DNA of 55,848 nucleotides from an uncultured bacterium (GTDB lineage: Bacteria > Bacteroidota > Bacteroidia > Bacteroidales > Bacteroidaceae), in contig CALZUQ010000012.1 of NCBI GenBank assembly GCA_945829425.1, positions 1-55,848 on the forward strand, given 5' to 3'. A model generated the notes under the pieces. It saw only the letters and a list, made by a program, of their open reading frames with translations, was not told the origin of the DNA and made no database searches. Of the stretch, positions 26,707-34,788 are shown one piece after another (the stretch's first letter is position 1; every line of letters begins with the position of its first letter). A program made the translations under genes and the position numbers.

Positions 26707-28167
26707 ATGAGAATACTACGAAACATATTCCTATTTTTTCTACCTGCCGTAGCTGTCGCACTTGCGTCGTGTACCGACGACGAGGACTTCTCTACGTCCC
26801 AGCGCGACGTGCTGACATTTTCCACTGACACCATTTCCTTCGACACGCTGTTCTCCAGAACCCCTTCTTCTACACGCACGTTCTGGGTGTACAACAAGTC
26901 GTCGGCAGGAATACGCTGCTCGTCGATACGCCTTGCCTACGGCAACCAGACGGGCTACCGCGTCAATGTCAACGGAGTGTTTCTCGGTGAGAAGCAAGGC
27001 TACCAGCTCAACAACGAAGAGATACGCAAGGGAGACAGCCTGAGGGTTTTCATAGAATTGACGTCAGCCGAGAACGGCTCTGCCACTCCCCAGGAAGTTT
27101 CCGACCGCATAGACTTCCTCCTCGAGAGCGGTGTCTCACAAAGTGTGCAGCTCAAAGCCTATTCTTGGGACGCACTGAAACTGAAAGCCCCTGTCTTCAG
27201 CCGTGACACAATACTGACATCCGACAAGCCAATAGTAATAAACGGCATGGCAAAGGTAGAAGAGGGCGTAACGCTCACGCTACCTGCCGGCACGACACTT
27301 TACATGGATTACGACAGCGGGATTGAAGTCTGCGGGACACTGCTGTGCCTCGGCGAAGCCGGCAAGGAGGTGACTCTCCGTAGCAGCCGCTTAGACCGTA
27401 TGTTCGACAACCTGTTGTATGACGAGGTAAGCGGACAATGGCGTGGCATAGTATTCCGCGAGAAGAGTTTCGGCAACCGCATAGAGCATACCGACATCCA
27501 CGCCGCTTGCGACGCCATCGTTTGCGACTCTTCCGATACAGAGCGTGAAAAGCTGCACGTCTCCTCTTCTACGATACACAACAACAAAGGCTATGGCATA
27601 GTGGCGGAAAACTGCCGTATAACGATAGACAACAGCCAAGTGAGCAATACGCTAAGAAACTGCATAGGCCTGCTCGGCGGCATGACAACGATAAACCATA
27701 CGACGATAGCGCAGTTCTATCCTCTCTCGGCAGACAGAGGCTCCGCACTCCTCTTCTCCGACGCCACCGATACGGCACAATACCCCAACAGCAGCCTCTT
27801 GGTAAGAAACTCAATAATAACGGGCTATGCCAACGAAGAATATCTCGAAATTTTCTCTGACTCCACTACGGCAGAGGCAAGAATAGAATATTCCCTGCTG
27901 CGCGGCAAAGAGCGTGAGGACAGCCTGCGCTTTCCTAACGTGATATACGAAAACGCCGAAGACACTGCATCTGCCGGCTACCGTAACTTCCGCAACGACC
28001 TGGAGGTTTATGACTTCCGTCTGAAGAAGACATCGAAAGCTGTTGATGCCGCCGACCCGACAACGTCACTGCCCCTCGACCGCAACGCCCTGCCACGCGA
28101 CGAGAAGCCAGACATGGGATGCTATGAATACATAGCCGAAGAAGAGGAGGAGACGGAGAAAAACTGA
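26707..28167 (+). CDS. Outer-membrane lipoprotein with beta-helix repeats
   Basis: 486 aa. A signal peptide with lipobox ALASC (Cys22) is followed by TDDEDF, an acidic stretch of the kind that directs Bacteroidetes lipoproteins to the cell surface. After a beta-sandwich-like N-terminal region, right-handed beta-helix-type repeats occur (VEEGVTLTLPAGTTLYM, WRGIVFREKS, ISNNKGYGIVAENCRITIDN-like rungs), ending PDMGCYEYIAEEEEETEKN. PDMGCYEY is the usual closing motif of these surface proteins. Ligand or enzymatic role unknown. Confidence 0.8.
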   Translation: MRILRNIFLFFLPAVAVALASCTDDEDFSTSQRDVLTFSTDTISFDTLFSRTPSSTRTFWVYNKSSAGIRCSSIRLAYGNQTGYRVNVNGVFLGEKQGYQLNNEEIRKGDSLRVFIELTSAENGSATPQEVSDRIDFLLESGVSQSVQLKAYSWDALKLKAPVFSRDTILTSDKPIVINGMAKVEEGVTLTLPAGTTLYMDYDSGIEVCGTLLCLGEAGKEVTLRSSRLDRMFDNLLYDEVSGQWRGIVFREKSFGNRIEHTDIHAACDAIVCDSSDTEREKLHVSSSTIHNNKGYGIVAENCRITIDNSQVSNTLRNCIGLLGGMTTINHTTIAQFYPLSADRGSALLFSDATDTAQYPNSSLLVRNSIITGYANEEYLEIFSDSTTAEARIEYSLLRGKEREDSLRFPNVIYENAEDTASAGYRNFRNDLEVYDFRLKKTSKAVDAADPTTSLPLDRNALPRDEKPDMGCYEYIAEEEEETEKN

Positions 28168-28214
28168 GCATGACGCGAGGCAGAGACATACGTGCATGCA
28201 GAGGGACACCTTAG

Positions 28215-28235
28215 GGTGGGTTCTTTTCACCAACC
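28215..28235 (+). repeat. GGTGGG...CCAACC palindrome, degenerate copy, before cdd
   Basis: GGTGGG and CCAACC flank TTCTTTTCA; one mismatch in the stem. It ends 16 bp before ATG 28252. Confidence 0.5.
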
Positions 28236-28251
28236 TATAAACATCAGAATC

Positions 28252-28752
28252 ATGAAGACAGTGAACATAAACATCGCTATAGGAGAATACTCGCTCAGTG
28301 AGCTTAACGACTTGCAGCAGACGCTTGTGAAGAAAGCTATAGAAGCCACGGCAAACTCTTATTCGCCGTACTCACACTTCAAGGTCGGAGCATGTCTGAG
28401 ACTCGACGACGGCACAATGGTAATAGGAGCAAACCAGGAGAACGCAGCATACCCCGTAGGGCTGTGCGCAGAGCGTACCGCGATATTCGCCGCACAAGCC
28501 CAACACCCGGAACATGCCGTAACGCATATCGCCATAGCAGCGCGTAACACCGACGGCGAACTTGTCGGGAAGCCAATCTCACCCTGCGGCTCGTGCCGGC
28601 AGGTCATCCTGGAGATAGAAGAACGCTACGGCAGGGATATAGAGGTCCTGCTCTACGGCAGAGATAAAATATATGTTATAAAGAGCATAAAGGATATGCT
28701 TCCGCTATGCTTCGTAAACAGCGACATGGAGGGGGACAGCGCTCATGACTAA
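28252..28752 (+). CDS. cdd: Cytidine deaminase
   Basis: 166 aa; hydrolytic deamination of cytidine/deoxycytidine. FKVGACL, then NQENAAYPVGLCAERTAIF with zinc ligand Cys72 and proton shuttle Glu74, and PCGSC (111-115) with the other zinc cysteines: a homotetrameric-type enzyme. ATG 28252 (MKTVNINI) is preferred; an upstream in-frame start would put the palindrome inside the coding region. The stop overlaps the start of the next gene. Confidence 0.92.
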   Translation: MKTVNINIAIGEYSLSELNDLQQTLVKKAIEATANSYSPYSHFKVGACLRLDDGTMVIGANQENAAYPVGLCAERTAIFAAQAQHPEHAVTHIAIAARNTDGELVGKPISPCGSCRQVILEIEERYGRDIEVLLYGRDKIYVIKSIKDMLPLCFVNSDMEGDSAHD

Positions 28753-29563
28753 GAATACGATGCTAAACTTTATCTGTTTCGGCAGCGGCAGCAGCGGAAA
28801 CTGCTACTGCCTCTACACCGAGACATACGGAATAATCATTGATGCGGGAATAGGCGCACGAATCCTTAAGAAACGATTCAACGACTACGGCGTAGACCTC
28901 ACAAAAATGATGGCAATCCTCGTCACCCACGACCACGCCGACCACGCAAAGTCCGTCGGCGCTCTGTCTGCCGACTACTGCCTTCCGGTTTACACAACTC
29001 CGGAGGTGTTCGTCGGCATGCGTAATAACTGCTGCGTGAGAAAGAACGTCCAGCCAGGATATGGCAGGGAGATACACTACGGCGAGCATTTCACCATAAA
29101 CGACATGGACATAGTATGCTTCCACGTCCCCCACGACAGTACTGACAACGTTGGATATTTCATAACCATGGAGGGCATAACGTTCTGCATTATAACGGAC
29201 GCGGGCAGCGTTACTGACGAAATGAAAGAGTATATCGGCAAGGCGCAATACCTCGTAATAGAGTCGAACTATGAATATGAGAAGCTTATGAAAGGGCCGT
29301 ACTCACAGATACTTAAAGAGCGCATCTCAAGCTCCATAGGCCACCTGTCCAACGAGGAATGCGGCAAGACATTGGCTCAGTACGCCTCGCCATTGCTGCG
29401 GCATGTCTGGCTCGCCCACCTCTCTGAGGAGAACAACCACCCTGAGCTTGCCCGCAAGACGGTGGAACAGCAGCTCAGACAGCACGGCATAATACCCGGC
29501 ATTGACTTCAACCTCGACATTCTGAAACGTCGCACGCCGTCAGAGATATACCTCCTTGAATAA
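28745..29563 (+). CDS. MBL-fold metallo-hydrolase (YycJ/WalJ-like)
   Basis: 272 aa. The metallo-beta-lactamase signature THDHADH is at 61-67, preceded by GSGSSGNCYCLYTE and IIDAG. The family resembles the YycJ/WalJ exonuclease group, implicated in DNA repair in Bacillus, but hydrolase specificity cannot be read from the sequence. Two starts are possible: 28745, which overlaps the cdd stop by 8 bp, and 28760 (MLNFICFG), which matches the usual N-terminus of relatives. Either way it is translationally close to cdd. Confidence 0.87.
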   Translation: MTKNTMLNFICFGSGSSGNCYCLYTETYGIIIDAGIGARILKKRFNDYGVDLTKMMAILVTHDHADHAKSVGALSADYCLPVYTTPEVFVGMRNNCCVRKNVQPGYGREIHYGEHFTINDMDIVCFHVPHDSTDNVGYFITMEGITFCIITDAGSVTDEMKEYIGKAQYLVIESNYEYEKLMKGPYSQILKERISSSIGHLSNEECGKTLAQYASPLLRHVWLAHLSEENNHPELARKTVEQQLRQHGIIPGIDFNLDILKRRTPSEIYLLE

Positions 29564-29608
29564 AGCGATTTACACGAAGAGACCAACAAAAAACATATAG
29601 AAGACATC

Positions 29609-31123
29609 ATGAGACTTTTCACCACATCACTACCAGCAAAGACAATTTTTCTCACCTTGCTCGCATTATGCCTGTCCATAAGCCTCCACGCCAACAAGAA
29701 AAGGGAGTTTCGCGGAGCGTGGATACAGTGTGTCAACGGACAGTTCCAAGGCATGCCGACAAAGAAGATGCAGGAGACGCTGACATACCAGCTCAACACT
29801 CTGAAGGCAGACGGATGTAACGCCATAATCTTTCAGGTAAGACCGGAATGTGACGCGTTGTACTACAGTAAGTTTGAGCCCTGGAGCCGATTTCTCTCAG
29901 GACAGCAGGGCGTGGCTCCCGCCGAGGCGTGGGACCCGCTGCAATGGATGATAGAACAATGCCACGCAAGAGGTATGGAGCTGCATGCCTGGATAAACCC
30001 TTACCGCGCCAAGACAAAGACGACGAAGCAGTTGGCTGCCAACCATATCGCACTGAGACATCCGGAAAGGGTCTTCTCCTACGACGGACAGCTCATACTC
30101 AATCCTGCCATGAAGGAGAACAGAGACTATATCTGTGAGGTGGTGAAAGATATCGTGGCGAGATACGACATCGACGGTCTTCACATGGACGACTACTTCT
30201 ATCCTTATCCTGTGGCAGGACAGACGATACCCGACGACAAGGAATACCGCACGCACAGCAACGGCCTGAAGAACAAGGACGACTGGAGACGCGACAACGT
30301 AAACGTATTCATCCAGGAGGTCAGCGAAGTGATACACGAGACAAAGCCGTGGGTGAAGTTCGGCATCTCGCCGTTCGGAATATACCGCAACAAGAAGTCT
30401 GACCCAAAGAACGGCTCAGAAACAAACGGGCTTCAGAACTACGACGACCTCTACGCCGACATCCTGCTGTGGGTGAACAACGGTTGGATAGACTACTGCG
30501 TGCCACAGATATACTGGCAGATAGGCCATAGCGCTGCCGACTATGCCACCCTGATACAGTGGTGGAACAAATACTGCTCGAAACGCCCTCTATTCATCGG
30601 CGAAGACGTTGAGCGCACAGTGAAATACCCTGACGTGAGAAACAGCCAGCGCCACCAGCTTGACGCAAAGATGACACTCCACGCACAGCTGCCTAACGTA
30701 AAGGGTACGGTGCTGTGGTATGCCAAGGCCGCCGTAGACAACATCGGCAACTATGGCACACTGCTGAAACAGAAATACTGGCAGTACCCTGCCCTTCAGC
30801 CAGAGATGAAGTTCCTGTCGGGGAAAGCTCCGAAGAAAGTGAAGAAGGTGAAGGCTATGTGGATAGAGCGCGACTACGTGCTCTTCTGGACTCCTACTGA
30901 AGGACGCACATGGGACACGACACCGGCAAAATATGCCGTATATGCTTTCCGCAAAGGAGAGAAGACAGACTTTAACAACCCCGCAAATATCGTAGCCATA
31001 ACGTCTGACACTTTCGTGAAGCTTCCCTACACAGACGGTAAGACAAAATATACCTTATACGTCACCGCCCTCAACAGAATAGACAACGAAAGCAAACCGG
31101 TAAAGAAAAAGGTAAAACTCTGA
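29609..31123 (+). CDS. Secreted glycosyl-hydrolase-like protein (GHL10 family)
   Basis: 504 aa. A signal peptide (about 1-28, ending SLHANKK) is followed by a TIM-barrel domain of the GHL10/PF02638 type: REFRGAWIQCVNGQF, NAIIFQVRPECDALYYS, LHAWINPYRAK, DGLHMDDYFYPYP and VKFGISPFGIYRN. The C-terminal 110 residues look like a fibronectin-like or beta-sandwich module (YVLFWTPTEG...KYTLYVTALNRIDNES). Probably periplasmic or surface; it may act on peptidoglycan or other glycans, but the catalytic assignment is by family only. Confidence 0.87.
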   Translation: MRLFTTSLPAKTIFLTLLALCLSISLHANKKREFRGAWIQCVNGQFQGMPTKKMQETLTYQLNTLKADGCNAIIFQVRPECDALYYSKFEPWSRFLSGQQGVAPAEAWDPLQWMIEQCHARGMELHAWINPYRAKTKTTKQLAANHIALRHPERVFSYDGQLILNPAMKENRDYICEVVKDIVARYDIDGLHMDDYFYPYPVAGQTIPDDKEYRTHSNGLKNKDDWRRDNVNVFIQEVSEVIHETKPWVKFGISPFGIYRNKKSDPKNGSETNGLQNYDDLYADILLWVNNGWIDYCVPQIYWQIGHSAADYATLIQWWNKYCSKRPLFIGEDVERTVKYPDVRNSQRHQLDAKMTLHAQLPNVKGTVLWYAKAAVDNIGNYGTLLKQKYWQYPALQPEMKFLSGKAPKKVKKVKAMWIERDYVLFWTPTEGRTWDTTPAKYAVYAFRKGEKTDFNNPANIVAITSDTFVKLPYTDGKTKYTLYVTALNRIDNESKPVKKKVKL

Positions 31124-31163
31124 CAGACGGAACGGGACTTTAATACTGAGAACTGGAGACAGG

Positions 31164-31315
31164 CATAAGTTATGACTAAGCTAAACATAAGTTATGACTA
31201 AGCTAAGCATAAGTTATGACTAAGCTAAGCATAAGTTAAGGTTAACGTTAACGTCAAGGTTAAGGTTAAGGTTAAGGTTAAGGTTAAGGTTAAGGTTAAC
31301 GTCAAGGTTAAGGTT
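31164..31315 (+). repeat. 3 x 22-bp repeats followed by an AAGGTT hexamer array before nudC
   Basis: CATAAGTTATGACTAAGCTA plus two bases recurs at 31164, 31186 and 31208, with a partial fourth at 31230. AAGGTT then runs seven times without interruption (31256-31297) and twice more (31304-31315), ending 6 bp before ATG 31322. GTTAACGTC interrupts the array twice. Confidence 0.9.
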
Positions 31316-31321
31316 AAAAAC

Positions 31322-32101
31322 ATGAAACATTGGTTTATATTCTACGAAGGAGCGTTGTTGGTAGAGAAGGACGATGAGGGAAAACACTCCGTTCCACAGT
31401 CAGAGAACTGTCCTGTCATGATATCCGAGAACGACAGCAGTCACAACATTGAGCCATATCCTGACGGCACAGAGGTGGTGGCGGTATTCCTTGGCAAAAA
31501 GGAGGTCATGCCTTCCCTGTCGTCACGCCAAGAGTTTGTCAACCTCCGCGAGACATATTATCTCCTTGACAGCGAGACATACCGTAAGGCAGGGAAATGC
31601 GAAGAGATAATGTATTGGGACTCACAAACCCGCTATTGCGGCGTCTGCGGAACAGCCATGTCGTGGCATACCGACATCTCGAAGAAATGCCCACACTGCG
31701 GCAAGGAGGTATGGCCCCTTCTCGCTACGGCCATAATAGTGCTGATACATAAAGGCGATGAGGTTCTCCTTGTCAGAGGGCGTAACTTCCGCCGTCATTT
31801 CTACGGTCTTGTGGCAGGCTTTGTAGAGACGGGCGAGACATTGGAGGAGGCTGTAAGGCGTGAGGTAAAGGAGGAGACCGGACTTACCATAGACAACATA
31901 AGGTATTTCGACTCACAGCCGTGGCCCTTCCCCTGTGGTCTTATGGTAGGCTTTGAAGCAGATTATTCAGGGGGCGAGATACACATTCAGGAAGAAGAGC
32001 TGCATTGCGCACAATGGTTCAAGAAAGATAATCTACCTACCCTTCCGGAGAAACTCTCCATAGCACGCCGACTTATTGACCATTGGGTCAATGAGGAATA
32101 A
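31322..32101 (+). CDS. nudC: NAD(+) diphosphatase / NADH pyrophosphatase
   Basis: 259 aa. A zinc ribbon (Cys106, Cys109, Cys123, Cys126) precedes a Nudix domain whose box runs from GFVETGETLEEAVRR to EVKEETGL (166-188). The downstream SQPWPFPCGLMVGF segment (SQPWPFPxS motif) is the NudC specificity signature. Hydrolyses NAD(H) to NMN(H) and AMP and can decap NAD-capped RNA in characterised members. Its spacer is an unusual repeat array. Confidence 0.93.
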   Translation: MKHWFIFYEGALLVEKDDEGKHSVPQSENCPVMISENDSSHNIEPYPDGTEVVAVFLGKKEVMPSLSSRQEFVNLRETYYLLDSETYRKAGKCEEIMYWDSQTRYCGVCGTAMSWHTDISKKCPHCGKEVWPLLATAIIVLIHKGDEVLLVRGRNFRRHFYGLVAGFVETGETLEEAVRREVKEETGLTIDNIRYFDSQPWPFPCGLMVGFEADYSGGEIHIQEEELHCAQWFKKDNLPTLPEKLSIARRLIDHWVNEE

Positions 32102-32113
32102 TATGAACAAGCT

Positions 32114-32155
32114 ATAAGCCAAACACTCTAAGCTCTAAGCTAAACACTCTAAGCT
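32114..32155 (+). repeat. 21-bp tandem duplication before queH
   Basis: ATAAGCCAAACACTCTAAGCT (32114-32134) is followed by the near-copy CTAAGCTAAACACTCTAAGC plus T (32135-32155), 4 bp before ATG 32160. Confidence 0.8.
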
Positions 32156-32159
32156 AAAA

Positions 32160-32783
32160 ATGAACGAGGTACTATTACATTGTTGCTGTGCCCCATGTTC
32201 TTCAGCCATTTTGGAATGGATGATGAATAACGGCATCACTCCGGTATTGTACTATTGCAATCCGAACATATATCCAGAGGAGGAGTATTACATACGCAAA
32301 AACGAGATAACGCGATATGCCCAGCAACTCGGCATAAGGATTATCGACGACGACAGCAGCGAGAGTTGGCAAGGATGGCAATGCTATCACGACGAATGGC
32401 TGAAAGAGGTGGAAGGTCTTGAGAATGAGCCGGAACGCGGACAACGGTGCATGAAATGTTTCAAGCTGCGCCTGCTCCATGCGGCACGTGTTGCCGTCAA
32501 GGAAGGCATACACGTCTTCACCACGACGTTGGCGTCAAGCCGTTGGAAGAATCTGGATCAGATAAACGCCGCCGGGCTTTGGGCTGCCGACACCGTAAAC
32601 CGTGAGCTTCCCTCACCACAGATCACCTTCGACACAAGAAACTGGAGGAAAGGGGGGCTGCAACAACGCCGCAACGAACTGTTGAAGGCAAACGCATTCT
32701 ATAACCAGCAATACTGCGGGTGTGAATTCAGCATAAGAAAAGAAGGACACAACAAGCCGGAAGAAAAAACAAACGGAAACTAA
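32160..32783 (+). CDS. queH: Epoxyqueuosine reductase QueH
   Basis: 207 aa. LLHCCCAPCSSAILEW near the N-terminus, YCNPNIYPEEEY, ERGQRCMKCFKLRL and the C-terminal YCGCEFS are the cysteine clusters of QueH (formerly DUF208), which binds an Fe-S cluster and reduces epoxyqueuosine to queuosine in tRNA without cobalamin. A Lys/Glu-rich tail ends the protein. It converges on pdxT with a bidirectional terminator between. Confidence 0.9.
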   Translation: MNEVLLHCCCAPCSSAILEWMMNNGITPVLYYCNPNIYPEEEYYIRKNEITRYAQQLGIRIIDDDSSESWQGWQCYHDEWLKEVEGLENEPERGQRCMKCFKLRLLHAARVAVKEGIHVFTTTLASSRWKNLDQINAAGLWAADTVNRELPSPQITFDTRNWRKGGLQQRRNELLKANAFYNQQYCGCEFSIRKEGHNKPEEKTNGN

Positions 32784-32798
32784 GAGGTAGGAAAGAAG

Positions 32799-32843
32799 GA
32801 TAAGCGAAAGAGAGATAAGCGAAAGAAGGATAAGCGAAAGAAG
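32799..32843 (+). repeat. 3 x 15-bp repeats after queH
   Basis: GATAAGCGAAAGARG at 32799, 32814 and 32829. Unlike most repeats in this window, this array follows a stop codon between convergent genes. Confidence 0.85.
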
Positions 32844-32884
32844 GGCATAAGAAGTATCGAAGGAAAAGAAGGGCATAAAGAAAA

Positions 32885-32945
32885 GCCAAGAGCTTGGAAA
32901 GTGTAGAGAGTGTTTTCTCTGACTTCCAAGTTCTTGGCTATTTTA
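32885..32945. terminator. Bidirectional terminator between queH and pdxT
   Basis: GCCAAGAGCTTGGAAAGT pairs with ACTTCCAAGTTCTTGGC (two mismatches/bulges), with an inner AGAGA/TCTCT pairing. A-rich sequence on the left and TATTTT on the right suit both directions. Confidence 0.75.
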
Positions 32946-33076
32946 AAAAGGTATAAGAACAATTTCACTATTCTCCGGCTCATGGATCTTTCCGAGCTGT
33001 ACGGTTGAAAGCAACGCCCCGAACCGTACAGGTCGTTTTTCCCTATGAGCCTCACTCCCCTCTGAATGTACTCGTA

Positions 33077-33676
33077 TCAGAACATCTCAAGGAAATGTTT
33101 ATGGAAGCGCGTGTCGGTGTTCAGCTCCGGATGGAAGGAGCATACAAGCTGACGGTCTTGCTGTGCCGCTACGATATGACCGTCGACAACGGCGAGGATT
33201 TCAACGCCGGGACCTGCCTCCGTGATATACGGCGCACGTATGAAGGTCATAGGCAATGCTTTGTCGTCGGCAATGCCTTTCACCGTCTGCTCCGTGTAGA
33301 AGCTTCCCAACTGCCTGCCGTAGGCATTGCGCAGGACGCTGATGTCCATAGTGGCAAGACGCTCACGGCTGTCGTTGACGACATTACGCGCAAGGAGTAT
33401 CATTCCGGCACACGTGCCGAAGACGGGCAGCCCGGCGAGGATTGCCTCCCTGATAGGCACGAGGAGCTCTTCGTCGCACATGATGCGGAGCATCGCCGTG
33501 CTCTCCCCACCCGGTATTACGAGAGCTACGCGCTCTCCGTTTGCAAAGCGTGAGGCGAAATCCTCCCAGTCGTCATGGCTTCTTATGAGCAAGGTCTCCG
33601 CTCCGAGTGCGTTGAGCATCTGCTCATGCTCAGCGAAGGCTCCTTGAAGAGCAAGTATGGCAACAGTCTGTTTCAT
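33077..33676 (-). CDS. pdxT: Pyridoxal 5'-phosphate synthase glutaminase subunit
   Basis: 199 aa class I glutamine amidotransferase supplying ammonia to PdxS. The nucleophile Cys89 lies in GTCAGMILLA; GGEST (57-61) forms the oxyanion region and SFHPEL near the C-terminus holds the catalytic His/Glu. Six bases downstream of pdxS on the minus strand, so co-transcribed with it. Confidence 0.95.
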   Translation of the reverse strand: MKQTVAILALQGAFAEHEQMLNALGAETLLIRSHDDWEDFASRFANGERVALVIPGGESTAMLRIMCDEELLVPIREAILAGLPVFGTCAGMILLARNVVNDSRERLATMDISVLRNAYGRQLGSFYTEQTVKGIADDKALPMTFIRAPYITEAGPGVEILAVVDGHIVAAQQDRQLVCSFHPELNTDTRFHKHFLEMF

Positions 33677-33682
33677 AGCGTA

Positions 33683-34555
33683 TTATTTTCCACGCTCAGC
33701 CATGAGGAGCTGTATCTCGCTCTCGTTGATGCCCACCATGGCCTCTCCGAGGTCTTCGCTCAGTTCTGCGAGTATTGCCGGGTTCTTATAGTTTGTCACC
33801 GCCTTCACGATAGCCTGTGCACGTTTTACAGGGTCGCCGCTCTTGAATATTCCGCTGCCTACGAAGACACCCTCCGCTCCGAGCTGCATCATAAGAGCAG
33901 CGTCAGCAGGGGTAGCCACGCCACCGGCAGCGAAGTTGACTACCGGCAGTCGTCCGTTGTTGTGTACGTACTCAACGAGGTCGTAAGGCACCTGCAACTG
34001 CTTTGCTGCCTCATAGAGCTCGTCGGCGGAGAGCGATACGATGCGGCGTATCTCACTCTGCATCATGCGCATGTGGCGCACAGCCTGTATGACGTCTCCC
34101 GTTCCCGGCTCACCCTTTGTGCGTATCATTGTAGCACCCTCGTTTATGCGGCGGAGAGCCTCTCCGAGGTCGCGTGCTCCACATACGAAAGGCACCTTGA
34201 ACTGTCTCTTGTCTATATGGTAGACATCGTCGGCAGGCGAGAGCACCTCGCTCTCGTCGATATAGTCTATCTCTATCGCTTCCAGGATCTGCGCCTCAAC
34301 GAAATGTCCTATACGGCATTTCGCCATTACAGGAATAGACACCGCCTCCTGAATGCCCTTGATCATCTTCGGGTCGCTCATGCGGCTTACGCCTCCTGCT
34401 GCGCGTATGTCTGCCGGTATTCTCTCCAACGCCATTACGGCACATGCACCTGCCGCCTCAGCTATGCGGGCCTGCTCGGGTGTCGTTACGTCCATGATTA
34501 CTCCGCCCTTAAGCATCTGTGCCAAGTTGCGGTTAAGTGTCTGTTGTGTCTCCAT
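33683..34555 (-). CDS. pdxS: Pyridoxal 5'-phosphate synthase lyase subunit
   Basis: 290 aa, usual length. It makes PLP from ribose 5-phosphate, glyceraldehyde 3-phosphate and ammonia from Pdx[88 protein letters not shown] and [11 protein letters not shown] are all as expected. The 233-bp upstream spacer contains phased GCAAA motifs and a GGTGGG/CCCACC palindrome; next upstream on the same strand is the ThiD-AraC gene. Confidence 0.95.
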   Translation of the reverse strand: METQQTLNRNLAQMLKGGVIMDVTTPEQARIAEAAGACAVMALERIPADIRAAGGVSRMSDPKMIKGIQEAVSIPVMAKCRIGHFVEAQILEAIEIDYIDESEVLSPADDVYHIDKRQFKVPFVCGARDLGEALRRINEGATMIRTKGEPGTGDVIQAVRHMRMMQSEIRRIVSLSADELYEAAKQLQVPYDLVEYVHNNGRLPVVNFAAGGVATPADAALMMQLGAEGVFVGSGIFKSGDPVKRAQAIVKAVTNYKNPAILAELSEDLGEAMVGINESEIQLLMAERGK

Positions 34556-34607
34556 TGTTTTTTATTATCCTTTTGTTCGTGTTCTTTTTACTCGGGAAAA
34601 AACATAA

Positions 34608-34640
34608 GGTGGGGGGTGTCAATTACCATCATAACCCACC
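34608..34640 (-). repeat. GGTGGG...CCCACC palindrome upstream of pdxS
   Basis: GGTGGG at 34608-34613 and CCCACC at 34635-34640, 21-base loop. It lies 52-85 bp before the pdxS start. Confidence 0.6.
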
Positions 34641-34689
34641 TGAAGTCCTGCCGAAGCCTTTCGGGCAGCAAAGTGCCGTGAACATCAGC

Positions 34690-34739
34690 TTTTGCAAAAC
34701 TCAGGCAAAGTTCTGCAAAAAACACGTAACAGGCAAAAG
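34690..34739 (-). promoter_or_regulatory. Candidate operator: phased GCAAA motifs upstream of pdxS
   Basis: TTTTGCAAAA at 34690-34699 and TTCTGCAAAA at 34711-34720 are direct repeats 21 bp apart, with GCAAAG at 34705 between them and GCAAAAG at 34733. The spacings of 11 and 10 bp put three motifs on one face of the helix, as in AraC-family half-sites. Binding by the adjacent ThiD-AraC protein is inference. Confidence 0.4.
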
Positions 34740-34788
34740 AATGTTGCAGGAAAGAAAAACATTGTTTCAAAAAAATCAACAGCCGCTA

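Noticed and set aside
31256..31297. Telomere-like or origin-like function for the AAGGTT array
   Set aside because: No origin features (DnaA boxes, dnaA/dnaN) nearby; a simple slippage array is enough to explain it.
33005..34681. Plus-strand frames opposite pdxT and pdxS
   Set aside because: Translations are Cys/His/Leu-rich antisense products of conserved minus-strand genes.
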